Origin: Gammaproteobacteria bacterium
GTDB lineage: Bacteria > Pseudomonadota > Gammaproteobacteria > UBA5335 > SLRW01
Direction of reading: 5' to 3'
Assembly: GCA_007134115.1 (NCBI GenBank)
Contig: SLLK01000148.1
Location: 1 to 11,818, forward strand
Length of the DNA stretch: 11,818 bases
Shown here: in pieces, positions 1 to 6,146 of the stretch
How the letters are laid out: the number at the start of each line of letters is the position of its first letter
Numbering within the stretch: the first letter of the stretch is position 1
Notes under the pieces: generated by a model
What the model saw: the letters and a program-made list of their open reading frames with translations, nothing else
What the model was told of the DNA's origin: nothing
Databases searched by the model: none
Made by a program: the position numbers and the translations under genes

Positions 1-168
1 CCGGATCAACTGCGGATGTATACGGGCAGGCAATTCTCGACACTGCTGGAGCAACAGGCGTTCCTGGAATCGTTACCGGGCCACTTGCCGGCTGATCCGG
101 CAAGCCAGGCCCGGTTACCCGAACTGCTGAATCGTCTGCGCGCCATAGCAGCGCGGGAGGAAGGCTGA
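1..168 (+). CDS. C-terminal end of an unidentified protein (5' truncated)
   Basis: Frame 1 is open from the first base of the window to a TGA at 166-168 and gives the last 55 residues of a protein whose start lies outside. The visible part contains the stretch YTGRQFSTLLEQQAFLESLP, is rich in Leu, Ala, Arg and Glu, and is probably helical, with no membrane segment. It ends with LNRLRAIAAREEG. I do not recognise the family and assign no function. Coding is supported by the clean frame, normal GC-rich codon use and the proper stop followed by an intergenic repeat. It is on the same strand as ogt but 160 bases upstream of it, so co-transcription is doubtful. Confidence 0.6.
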   Translation, partial: PDQLRMYTGRQFSTLLEQQAFLESLPGHLPADPASQARLPELLNRLRAIAAREEG

Positions 169-180
169 CTCACTGTTTAC

Positions 181-255
181 CCTGTCATGCGTTTCCTTCA
201 GTTGATTGTCGCCTTTGAGATTGCCGCGTCGGCGGGCGCCTCCTCGCAATGACAG
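181..255. repeat. REP-like intergenic palindrome (TGTCATTGCGAGG type)
   Basis: The 217-255 part, read on the minus strand, has the form CTGTCATTGCGAGGAGGC...GACGCGGCAATCTC. This resembles a palindrome type I recall as common between genes in diverse bacteria. ATTGC at 220-224 pairs with GCAAT at 246-250, with a smaller GGC/GCC hairpin inside (231-233 with 238-240). CTGTCATGCG at 182-191 is an imperfect inverted copy (one base missing) of the right edge at 245-255, so the 75-base block has terminal inverted repeats. No coding function is seen. Genome copy number cannot be judged from one window. Confidence 0.5.
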
Positions 256-330
256 TGATGCGTTGGCGGGGAGCCGGTCATATTTGTGTCCTATACTGGG
301 TACACGCAGGTTGCCATCTGGAGTCGAACA

Positions 331-813
331 ATGCGCTACACGTACATGGACAGCCCCGTGGGCGAACTGATGCTGGCGGGTGATCGTGAGGCACTGCGCT
401 GGATCGGTTTCGCCGGCGGACGAATGGCCCGGCGTGCGGCACCGGGCTGGGTGCGGGACCCGGCCGCATTTGCCGCGGTACGCGAGCAGCTTGATGCCTA
501 TTTCGCCAGCCAGCTGACGCGCTTTGACTTGCCGCTGGCGCCGCAGACCACGCCGTTTCAGGGTCGGGTGCTGGCTGCATTGCGCGAGGTGCCTTACGGC
601 GCCACCATCAGCTATGGCGAACTGGCCCGGCGCGTGGGCAATCCGCGCGCGGCGCGGGCGGTGGGTATGGCCAATGCGCGTAATCCGATCCCCGTGATCA
701 TCCCCTGCCACCGCGTCATCGGCGCCAGTGGCGAACTCACCGGTTTTGGTGGTGGTCTTGATATCAAGCGCACGCTGCTGGCGCTGGAACAGGGCGCATC
801 CCGCGCGGCCTGA
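331..813 (+). CDS. ogt: Methylated-DNA--[protein]-cysteine S-methyltransferase
   Basis: This cytoplasmic suicide repair protein moves the alkyl group from O6-alkylguanine (and O4-alkylthymine) in DNA to its own cysteine. At 160 aa it fits the Ogt/MGMT family (about 160-180 aa). The N-terminal part (about 1-75) is the poorly conserved ribonuclease-H-like half. The C-terminal half carries the DNA-binding helix with the ISYGELA tyrosine (Y95), the RAVG arginine finger (R109), the PCHRV active site with nucleophile C126, and the conserved FGGGLDIKRTLLALE end. The ATG at 331 is preferred because GGAG lies 7 bases upstream at 320-323; an in-frame start at 286 would add 15 residues unlike the family. 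Hairpins follow directly after the stop. No adaptation-type regulatory domain is attached. The assignment as a monofunctional Ogt-type enzyme is secure. Confidence 0.95.
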   Translation: MRYTYMDSPVGELMLAGDREALRWIGFAGGRMARRAAPGWVRDPAAFAAVREQLDAYFASQLTRFDLPLAPQTTPFQGRVLAALREVPYGATISYGELARRVGNPRAARAVGMANARNPIPVIIPCHRVIGASGELTGFGGGLDIKRTLLALEQGASRAA

Positions 814-888
814 TGCACCATCGCGGTGCAAGCCGCCCCCGAATTGCCCGTCATTTGCCGCCACCATGCCTGTGATGGCGCCGCCACA

Positions 889-914
889 GCGTGCCGGCGT
901 GCGGCACGCCTTTT
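889..914 (+). terminator. Probable intrinsic terminator downstream of ogt
   Basis: GCGTGCC (889-895) pairs perfectly with GGCACGC (903-909) around a 7-base loop, followed by C and four T (911-914). The T-run is short, so strength is uncertain. A second hairpin, TGCACC (814-819) with GGTGCA (825-830), begins directly after the ogt stop but has no T-run. Together they suggest that ogt transcription ends before the HAD gene. The rest of 831-975 shows no gene. Confidence 0.5.
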
Positions 915-988
915 GCTGCAGATGATTCGGGGGCAACGTGGCTCGTCGAGGTGTTGTCGCGGCTCAACCCGGGTGATGGAGAGGCGAT

Positions 989-1753
989 ATGTACGCGGGC
1001 GTCCTGCTGGATATAGGCGGTGTGCTCTACGAGGGGAAGCAGCCGGTGCCGGGGGCGGTGCAGGCGCTGGGCCGTTTGCGCGAAGCCGGGCTGCCGCTGC
1101 GCTTCGTCACCAATACCAGCCGCGCCACGCGCGAGCAGGTGGCCGACAAGCTATGCCGTCTGGGGTTCGAGGTCAGCGCCGGGGAGATTTACACCGCGCC
1201 CAATGCCGCGGCGGATGCCTGCCGTGAACGCGGTCTGCACCCCATGCTGGTAATCCACCCCGCGCTCGAGCCGGACCTGGCCGGGATGGATGACGCCACG
1301 CCCGATGCTGTGTTGGTGGGCGATGCGGGTGAATACTTTACCTACCCGCGTCTGAACGCAGCGTTCCGGCTGCTGCTGGAGGGCGCGCCGCTGCTCGCGC
1401 TGGCGCGCAATCGCTACTTTCGTGACGACGATGGTCTGGCCCTGGATATGGGGCCTTTTGTCGCGGCGCTGGAATATGCCGCCGGGGTGGAGGCGGAAAT
1501 TTTTGGCAAGCCGAGTGCGGCGTTTTTCCGCGAAGCGGTGCGCAGCCTGGGTGTGCCGGCCGGGCAGGTGCTGATGGTCGGCGACGATGTGCAAAGCGAT
1601 GTGTGCGGTGCGGTGGAAGCGGGGCTGCACGGGGTTCTGGTGCGCACCGGCAAGTTCCGTGACGGGGACGAGGCGGCGTTGCCCGGGGGGGCGCAGGTGG
1701 TCGATGATTTCGCGGCGGTGGTCGACCGGGTGATCGCGGATGCGGGTGCCTGA
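989..1753 (+). CDS. HAD-superfamily (subfamily IIA) phosphatase, LHPP-like
   Basis: This is a 254-aa cytoplasmic hydrolase closely resembling animal LHPP (phospholysine/phosphohistidine inorganic pyrophosphate phosphatase) over its whole length. Shared stretches include GVLLDIxGVLY at the N-terminus, the GDAGE..TY segment near 111-119, GLALDMGPFVAALEYA (149-164), IFGKPSAAFF (171-180) and VLVRTGKFR (216-224). HAD motifs are the nucleophile D8, motif II T41 in FVTNTS, motif III K174, and motif IV GDD (198-200) with D204. The cap domain (about 75-170) is of the C2 type, as in NagD-like enzymes. The usual second aspartate of motif I (DxD) is G10 here; human LHPP has Ser there. Substrate is unknown: phosphoesters, pyrophosphate or protein phosphohistidine are possible. 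The start is supported by GGAGAGG at 978-984. The gene is convergent with the next one, 27 bases apart. Confidence 0.85.
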   Translation: MYAGVLLDIGGVLYEGKQPVPGAVQALGRLREAGLPLRFVTNTSRATREQVADKLCRLGFEVSAGEIYTAPNAAADACRERGLHPMLVIHPALEPDLAGMDDATPDAVLVGDAGEYFTYPRLNAAFRLLLEGAPLLALARNRYFRDDDGLALDMGPFVAALEYAAGVEAEIFGKPSAAFFREAVRSLGVPAGQVLMVGDDVQSDVCGAVEAGLHGVLVRTGKFRDGDEAALPGGAQVVDDFAAVVDRVIADAGA

Positions 1754-1780
1754 GTCCAGGGCCGGGATACCTGCGGCGTG

Positions 1781-2182
1781 TCAGGCCGGGCGGGGTTTTT
1801 CCAGTTGTTCCACCAGTTCCACCAGGTTGCCGTCGGGGTCGCGGATGTAAGCGGTGCGTTGCCCCCAGGGCCGGTCGTGGGGCGCGGTGACGCCTTCGGC
1901 GCCGGCCGCGGTCAGCGTTCGCCAGGCTTCGTCCACATCGTCGAATTTGAAGCCAATCTCGAACGCCGGGGCATCCGCGGCGGGTGGTCTAATCTCCTGG
2001 CCCAGCGTCTCGGCCATGGCCTCGCGGGTGAAAAGGCCCAGCCGCGTGGTGCCGGTTTGCAGTTGCGCGAAGCGTGCGGCGCGGTGCTTGAGAGGCAGAC
2101 CCATGGTGTCACAGTAAAAGGCCAGTGCGCGGTCGAGATCGCCGACCACGAGTACAATGTAGTCGAGTGCCTGTGCCTGCAT
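1781..2182 (-). CDS. VOC-family (glyoxalase/bleomycin-resistance fold) protein
   Basis: A 133-aa single-domain protein with the paired beta-alpha-beta-beta-beta modules of the vicinal oxygen chelate superfamily. The first module is about 5-60 (LDYIVLVVGDLDRALAFY...MGLPL). The second is about 73-127 (FEIGFKFDDVDEAWRTL...AYIRDPDGNLVELVE). Of the usual metal ligands, the C-terminal Glu (E122, in GNLVEL) is kept and E75 sits where a second ligand is common, but the first-strand His is replaced by Y8. This argues against ordinary glyoxalase I activity. Substrate cannot be named; members include dioxygenases, lyases, fosfomycin-modifying enzymes and antibiotic-binding proteins. The ATG at 2182 is chosen for the strong AAAGGAG six bases upstream (complement of 2189-2195); an upstream start would add about 38 residues outside the domain. 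It is divergent from the GST-like gene across 112 bases in which I saw no convincing promoter. Confidence 0.85.
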   Translation of the reverse strand: MQAQALDYIVLVVGDLDRALAFYCDTMGLPLKHRAARFAQLQTGTTRLGLFTREAMAETLGQEIRPPAADAPAFEIGFKFDDVDEAWRTLTAAGAEGVTAPHDRPWGQRTAYIRDPDGNLVELVEQLEKPRPA

Positions 2183-2294
2183 GGTGCGCTCCTTTACGCG
2201 GTGGCCGGGCGTTGATCCGGGCAAACTGATGTATGCTGGCGGGTCATCGATATCCGCCCGGCCCTTGAATTCAAAAACGCATCCGGAGAGCGTC

Positions 2295-3236
2295 ATGTCC
2301 TCGCTTGTGCTGCACCATTATCCCGCTTCGCCCTTCTCGGAAAAAGTCCGCCTGGCGTTTGGCTACAAGGGGCTGGCCTGGAAATCGGTGCTGATTCCGG
2401 CAGTGATGCCCAAGCCGGATCTGATGCCCCTGACCGGTGGTTACCGCAAGACGCCGGTGATGCAGTTCGGCGCCGATGTGTATTGTGATACGCAGTTGAT
2501 GATGTGCGAGCTGGACCGGCGTTATCCGGACTGCCCCCTGTTGCCGGCGGCGGGGCAGGCCAGTGCCGAGGCCATGGCCGACTGGGCCGACCATACCCTG
2601 TTCCTGCACGGCGTGGCGATTGCCTTTCAGCCCGCCGGCATGGAGAGCTTTGCCGCCGCCCTGACGGCGGACGAACTGGCCCGCTTCCAGCAGGACCGGG
2701 CTTCCTTTATGGATGGTCTGCGCCCGCCGTCACTCGCCGTGGCGCAGGCGCGCTTCGCCTTCTGGATGGATCGCCTTCAACAGCAACTCAGTGATGGCGG
2801 CCCGTGGCTGTTCGGTGAACATCCCACGGTGGCTGATTTCGCCGTGGCGCATCCGTTGTGGTTCATCGTCAGCCGCGAAAAGCTGGCGCACACCCTGGAC
2901 CCGTGGCCGAAGGTGGCCGAATGGTTGCAGGCCATGACCGCGCTGGGCCATGGCACCGAGCATCGTTTTGGCGCCGACGAAGCCCTGGCGCTGGCACGTG
3001 AGAGTGAGCCGGCGCCGTTGCCGGACGGGGGCAGCGAGGACCCCGGCGGACTGCGCCCGGGTGATGAGGTGAGTGTGGTTGCCACCGACTATGGCCGCGA
3101 TCCGGTCGTCGGCGAGCTGGTCTACACCAGCCCGGAGCGGGTGATCATCCGTCGCACCACGCCGGAAACCGGCGTGGTGCATGTGCACTTCCCGCGTGTC
3201 GGGTTTGCGCTGGAAGTTGCTTCTGGCGCTGGCTGA
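2295..3236 (+). CDS. Glutathione S-transferase-like protein with C-terminal beta-rich extension
   Basis: The 313-aa protein starts with a thioredoxin-fold GST N-domain (about 1-80): LHHYPASPFSEKVR with candidate catalytic S12, the cis-proline in KTPV (P54), and YCDTQLM (63-69), where D65 replaces the usual Glu of the glutathione-binding ES pair. An all-helical C-domain follows (about 90-225) with GPWLFGEHPTVADFAVAHPL, the typical GST buried N-cap motif. After a Pro/Gly/Asp-rich linker (about 238-252) comes a roughly 60-residue tail (GLRPGDEVSVVATDYGRDPVVGEL...VHVHFPRVGFAL) that looks like a small beta barrel and is not part of classical GSTs of 200-230 aa. I recall similar proteins of about 310 aa in other Proteobacteria, so the tail may be normal for this subfamily. 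Substrate is unknown. GGAGAG at 2285-2290 supports the ATG. The gene ends 10 bases before the convergent ppc. Confidence 0.85.
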   Translation: MSSLVLHHYPASPFSEKVRLAFGYKGLAWKSVLIPAVMPKPDLMPLTGGYRKTPVMQFGADVYCDTQLMMCELDRRYPDCPLLPAAGQASAEAMADWADHTLFLHGVAIAFQPAGMESFAAALTADELARFQQDRASFMDGLRPPSLAVAQARFAFWMDRLQQQLSDGGPWLFGEHPTVADFAVAHPLWFIVSREKLAHTLDPWPKVAEWLQAMTALGHGTEHRFGADEALALARESEPAPLPDGGSEDPGGLRPGDEVSVVATDYGRDPVVGELVYTSPERVIIRRTTPETGVVHVHFPRVGFALEVASGAG

Positions 3237-3246
3237 TCGCTGCCCG

Positions 3247-5979
3247 TCAGCCGGTGTTCTGCAGCCCCTGGGCAATGCCGTTGACGGTTTCCAGCAGGGC
3301 CTGAAAGAGTTCGTCGTCCTCGCGGTCGGTCTCGCGCCAGCGCGCCAGCAGATCAATCTGTAACAGGCTGAGCGGATCAATATACGGATTGCGCAGGCGT
3401 ATGGAGCGTTGCAGCGAGGGGTCGCGGTCGAGCAATGCGTCGATGCCCTTCAGGTGCAGAATGCAGTCCACGGTGCGCTCGAATTCTTCCTGGATAATCT
3501 TGAACAGCGCGCGCGAAGGGCCGTCGGCCAGCTCCGCGTAACGCCGGGCGATATTGAGGTCCGCCTTGGCCAGCACCATTTCCGTATCATCCAGCAGGTT
3601 GACCAGAAACGGCCAGTGGCGTGCCATACGCCGCATGCGATGGTGGCCGAAGGCCTCGGTGGCGGCGACCAGGCCGCTGCCCAGCCCGTACCAGCCGGAC
3701 AACAGATGCCGGCTCTGGGTCCAGGAAAACACCCAGGGGATGGCACGCAGGTCCTCAATGCGTGCATTGGCCTGGCGTGAAGGCGGCCGCGAGCCGATGC
3801 GCATGCGCTCGATGACATCAATAGGAGTGGCCTGGCGGAAATAGCCGTGAAAGCGCGGGTCCTGGTACACCATGCCGCGATAGGCGTCGCGCGCGGCATC
3901 GGCAATATGCTGCATCATCCGCGTCCATTCCTCGCGCTCCGCCGGCCGGGCAATCGCATCGGTGCTGGCCAGCATGACGCCGCTGGTCATCTGCTCCAGG
4001 GTGCGCGAAGCGATGGCGCGCAGGCCGTAGTTGGCGTCGATGATCTCGCCCTGCTCGGTGACCCGGAAACGGCCGCGCACGGCATCCGCCGGCGCCGCAC
4101 GCACCGCGTTGTGCACTTTGCCGGCACCGCGGCTGGCGGTGCCGCCACGGCCGTGGAATATGGTCAGGCCCACACCCGCCTCGCGGGCCATGGCGGCGAG
4201 TTGTTGCTGGGTGGTGTGCACGGCCCAGCGCGAGGCCGCCAGCCCCCCGCTCTTGTTGCTGTCCGAGTAGCCCACCATCACCATCTGCCGGTTGCCGCGC
4301 TGCAGCAGGTGGCGCCGGTACCCGTCGTCTTTCAGTAAATCGGCCAGGATCGGCGGTCCCTGCTCCAGGTCTTCGGGGGTTTCCAGTAACGGCACCACAT
4401 CCAGCGGGATATGTCCGTCCGCGTCTACCAGCCCCGCCTGTTGCGCCAGGTAAAGCACCGCCAGGACGTCGTCGGCCTGGCGCGTCATGCTCACGATCCA
4501 GGGCCCGAAGCTGTCGCGCCCGTGGCGTTCGCGGCCCTCGATGATCGCGCGGAATACATCCAGCGTGGCGCGCACGGTTTCATCATCACTTGCGGCGGCC
4601 GGCTCGCCCGGGTGAGCCAGCGCCTCGCGCAGTGTCGCGGCGCGTGCCGACGGTTCACGTTGATCCCAGTCGGTCATGCCCAGCAGTTTGCCGGCAACCT
4701 CCCGGTGTACTTCGGCGTGCTGGCGTATATCCAGGCTGGCCAGGTGGAAGCCGAAGGTTTGTACGCGAATCAGCAGGCGCTGTACCCAGAACAGCCCGGC
4801 ATGCTCACCCTTGTTGTTGCGCAGGCTGTCGGCAATCAACTGCAGGTCGTCCCGGAACTGTTCAGGTTCGGCGTAGGCATCCGCGGTGCCCGCGGCGGTG
4901 GCGGCCAGGCGTGCCGAGAGCATGCGCAGCAGCACCCGGTAGGGCATGTTGCGGTGGCGCGCCGGGATGTGCTCGAGCTCCTCGGGGAAGCGGCGGTGAT
5001 AATCGTTAATACGCTCTAATATGGCCGGGTCCACGTTCACGCGCGAGGGCGACTGGCTCAGGTGGTCGTAGAGCTCGTTCAGTTCCGTGCGGTAGCGGGT
5101 CAGGAGGGTACGGCGGTGGCTGGCCAGGGTCTCACGCATGGTGTCGGCGTTGACGTTGGGGTTGCCATCCATATCTCCACCCACCCAGGAAGCAAAGCGC
5201 ACCATGGGCGGCAGGGCCACCTCACGCGCGGCCTCGCCGAAATGGGTGACCAGGTTCTCGCGCAGGGTTTCCTGGAAAACCGGAATGATCCGGTAGATCA
5301 CGCCGGTCAGGTAGAACAGCACGTAGTCGACCTCGTCGGCCACCGTGCGGCCCTCATACGGATGGCTTTCGGTCTGCCAAACCGTGGTCATGTCGGCGCG
5401 GATGCGCGCCAGGCGGATATGCTCCTGGCGTGGCGTGGGCGCCGGATCAATACCCTCCACCAGCCGCCGCGCGATGCGTTGCTGCTTGTGCAGAATGCTC
5501 TGGCGCGTGGCCTGGGTGGGATGTGCGGTGAATACCGGCGTGATTTCCATCTCGCCGAGCAGTTCCACAACTTCGTCCAGGCTCAGGCCGGCGTCGGCCA
5601 GCTGGCCAATGGCCTCGGCCAGGCTTTCCGGTTGCGGCGGTTTGCCGGGACGGGCGTGATAGCGCATGCGGCGGATGCGGTGCACCTTTTCCGCCAGGTT
5701 GACGACCTGGAAATAGGCGCCGAAGGCATGCACCAGGTCAGTGGCCTGCCGCGGTGCCAGGCTGGCCAGATGCGTGGAGAGGTCGGCCTCGGCGGCGCGT
5801 GCCGCCGCCGGCTCGCCTTCGCGACGCGAGATCGCCGTGCGGCGGGCGGTTTCCACCGCACGGTAGAGTTCCTCGCCGCCCTGTTCGAGCAGCAGGTCGC
5901 CGAGCAGTTCGCCGAGGGTGCTGACATCCTCGCGCAGGGCGGCATCCCGGGGCGAAAAGCGGACATCCTGGCGCGACAT
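3247..5979 (-). CDS. ppc: Phosphoenolpyruvate carboxylase
   Basis: This 910-aa enzyme makes oxaloacetate from phosphoenolpyruvate and bicarbonate, refilling the TCA cycle and aspartate pathway. It is complete (E. coli enzyme 883 aa) and alignable throughout. VFTAHPTQATR carries catalytic H153, followed by GGDMDGNPNV (267-276), GYSDSNKSGG with K576, FHGRGGTASRGAG with H609 and R611, RVTEQGEII, and the terminal QNTG. The residues that hold the feedback inhibitor aspartate in E. coli (K773, R832, R587, N881) are matched by K805, R863, R611 and N908, so aspartate inhibition is expected. The N-terminus is slightly longer than in E. coli. ATG 5979 (MSRQDVRFSPRD) is preferred because GGAA lies about 7 bases upstream; an ATG at 6033 would add 18 unconserved residues. 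The gene is transcribed alone, convergent with the GST-like gene and divergent from the GGDEF-EAL gene. Confidence 0.97.
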   Translation of the reverse strand: MSRQDVRFSPRDAALREDVSTLGELLGDLLLEQGGEELYRAVETARRTAISRREGEPAAARAAEADLSTHLASLAPRQATDLVHAFGAYFQVVNLAEKVHRIRRMRYHARPGKPPQPESLAEAIGQLADAGLSLDEVVELLGEMEITPVFTAHPTQATRQSILHKQQRIARRLVEGIDPAPTPRQEHIRLARIRADMTTVWQTESHPYEGRTVADEVDYVLFYLTGVIYRIIPVFQETLRENLVTHFGEAAREVALPPMVRFASWVGGDMDGNPNVNADTMRETLASHRRTLLTRYRTELNELYDHLSQSPSRVNVDPAILERINDYHRRFPEELEHIPARHRNMPYRVLLRMLSARLAATAAGTADAYAEPEQFRDDLQLIADSLRNNKGEHAGLFWVQRLLIRVQTFGFHLASLDIRQHAEVHREVAGKLLGMTDWDQREPSARAATLREALAHPGEPAAASDDETVRATLDVFRAIIEGRERHGRDSFGPWIVSMTRQADDVLAVLYLAQQAGLVDADGHIPLDVVPLLETPEDLEQGPPILADLLKDDGYRRHLLQRGNRQMVMVGYSDSNKSGGLAASRWAVHTTQQQLAAMAREAGVGLTIFHGRGGTASRGAGKVHNAVRAAPADAVRGRFRVTEQGEIIDANYGLRAIASRTLEQMTSGVMLASTDAIARPAEREEWTRMMQHIADAARDAYRGMVYQDPRFHGYFRQATPIDVIERMRIGSRPPSRQANARIEDLRAIPWVFSWTQSRHLLSGWYGLGSGLVAATEAFGHHRMRRMARHWPFLVNLLDDTEMVLAKADLNIARRYAELADGPSRALFKIIQEEFERTVDCILHLKGIDALLDRDPSLQRSIRLRNPYIDPLSLLQIDLLARWRETDREDDELFQALLETVNGIAQGLQNTG

Positions 5980-6082
5980 AGGCAAATTCCGGATCGGTGT
6001 CTGGGTGACGGTTGTCAGCCTTTGGTGACCCATGCTACCGGACTCGCCGCCGTGGCAGAAGCGGCGTGAGCGGCGGGTTGTT

Positions 6083-6099
6083 CACGGCCGTGCTAAAGT
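6083..6099 (+). promoter_or_regulatory. Candidate extended -10 promoter and overlapping palindrome for the GGDEF-EAL gene
   Basis: TGCTAAAGT at 6091-6099 fits an extended -10 (TGnTATAAT, with TAAAGT matching four of six positions); no good -35 lies 16-18 bases upstream. The perfect 10-base palindrome CACGGCCGTG (6083-6092) overlaps the TG of the extended element, where an operator could act. The same ten bases GTGCTAAAGT recur ahead of the cNMP-binding gene on the other strand. The rest of the 6034-6146 gap shows nothing else. These are motif matches only. Confidence 0.3.
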
Positions 6100-6146
6100 C
6101 ATTTCAGGGCCTGTGTGATCATGTGTGGTGAGGTGTCTGTACCCCC

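Noticed and set aside
115..936. Open frame of 273 codons on the minus strand
   Set aside because: It lies opposite ogt and crosses the repeat and hairpin regions; its protein is Arg/His/Gly-rich with no recognisable domain, typical of a shadow of GC-rich coding DNA.
1778..2215. Open frame of 145 codons on the plus strand
   Set aside because: It mirrors the VOC gene, which has a clear domain and ribosome site on the other strand.
2212..2237. TTGATC and TATGCT as a promoter for the GST-like gene
   Set aside because: The spacer is only 14 bases, outside the usual 16-18, and the matches are poor.
5062..6069. Open frame of 335 codons on the plus strand opposite ppc
   Set aside because: The ppc frame is conserved through this whole stretch; the opposite reading is a compositional shadow with no domain.
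6094..6112. TAAAGT read as a sigma28 (flagellar) -35 box
   Set aside because: No GCCGATAA-like -10 follows at the required distance at this copy or at the copy near 10945.
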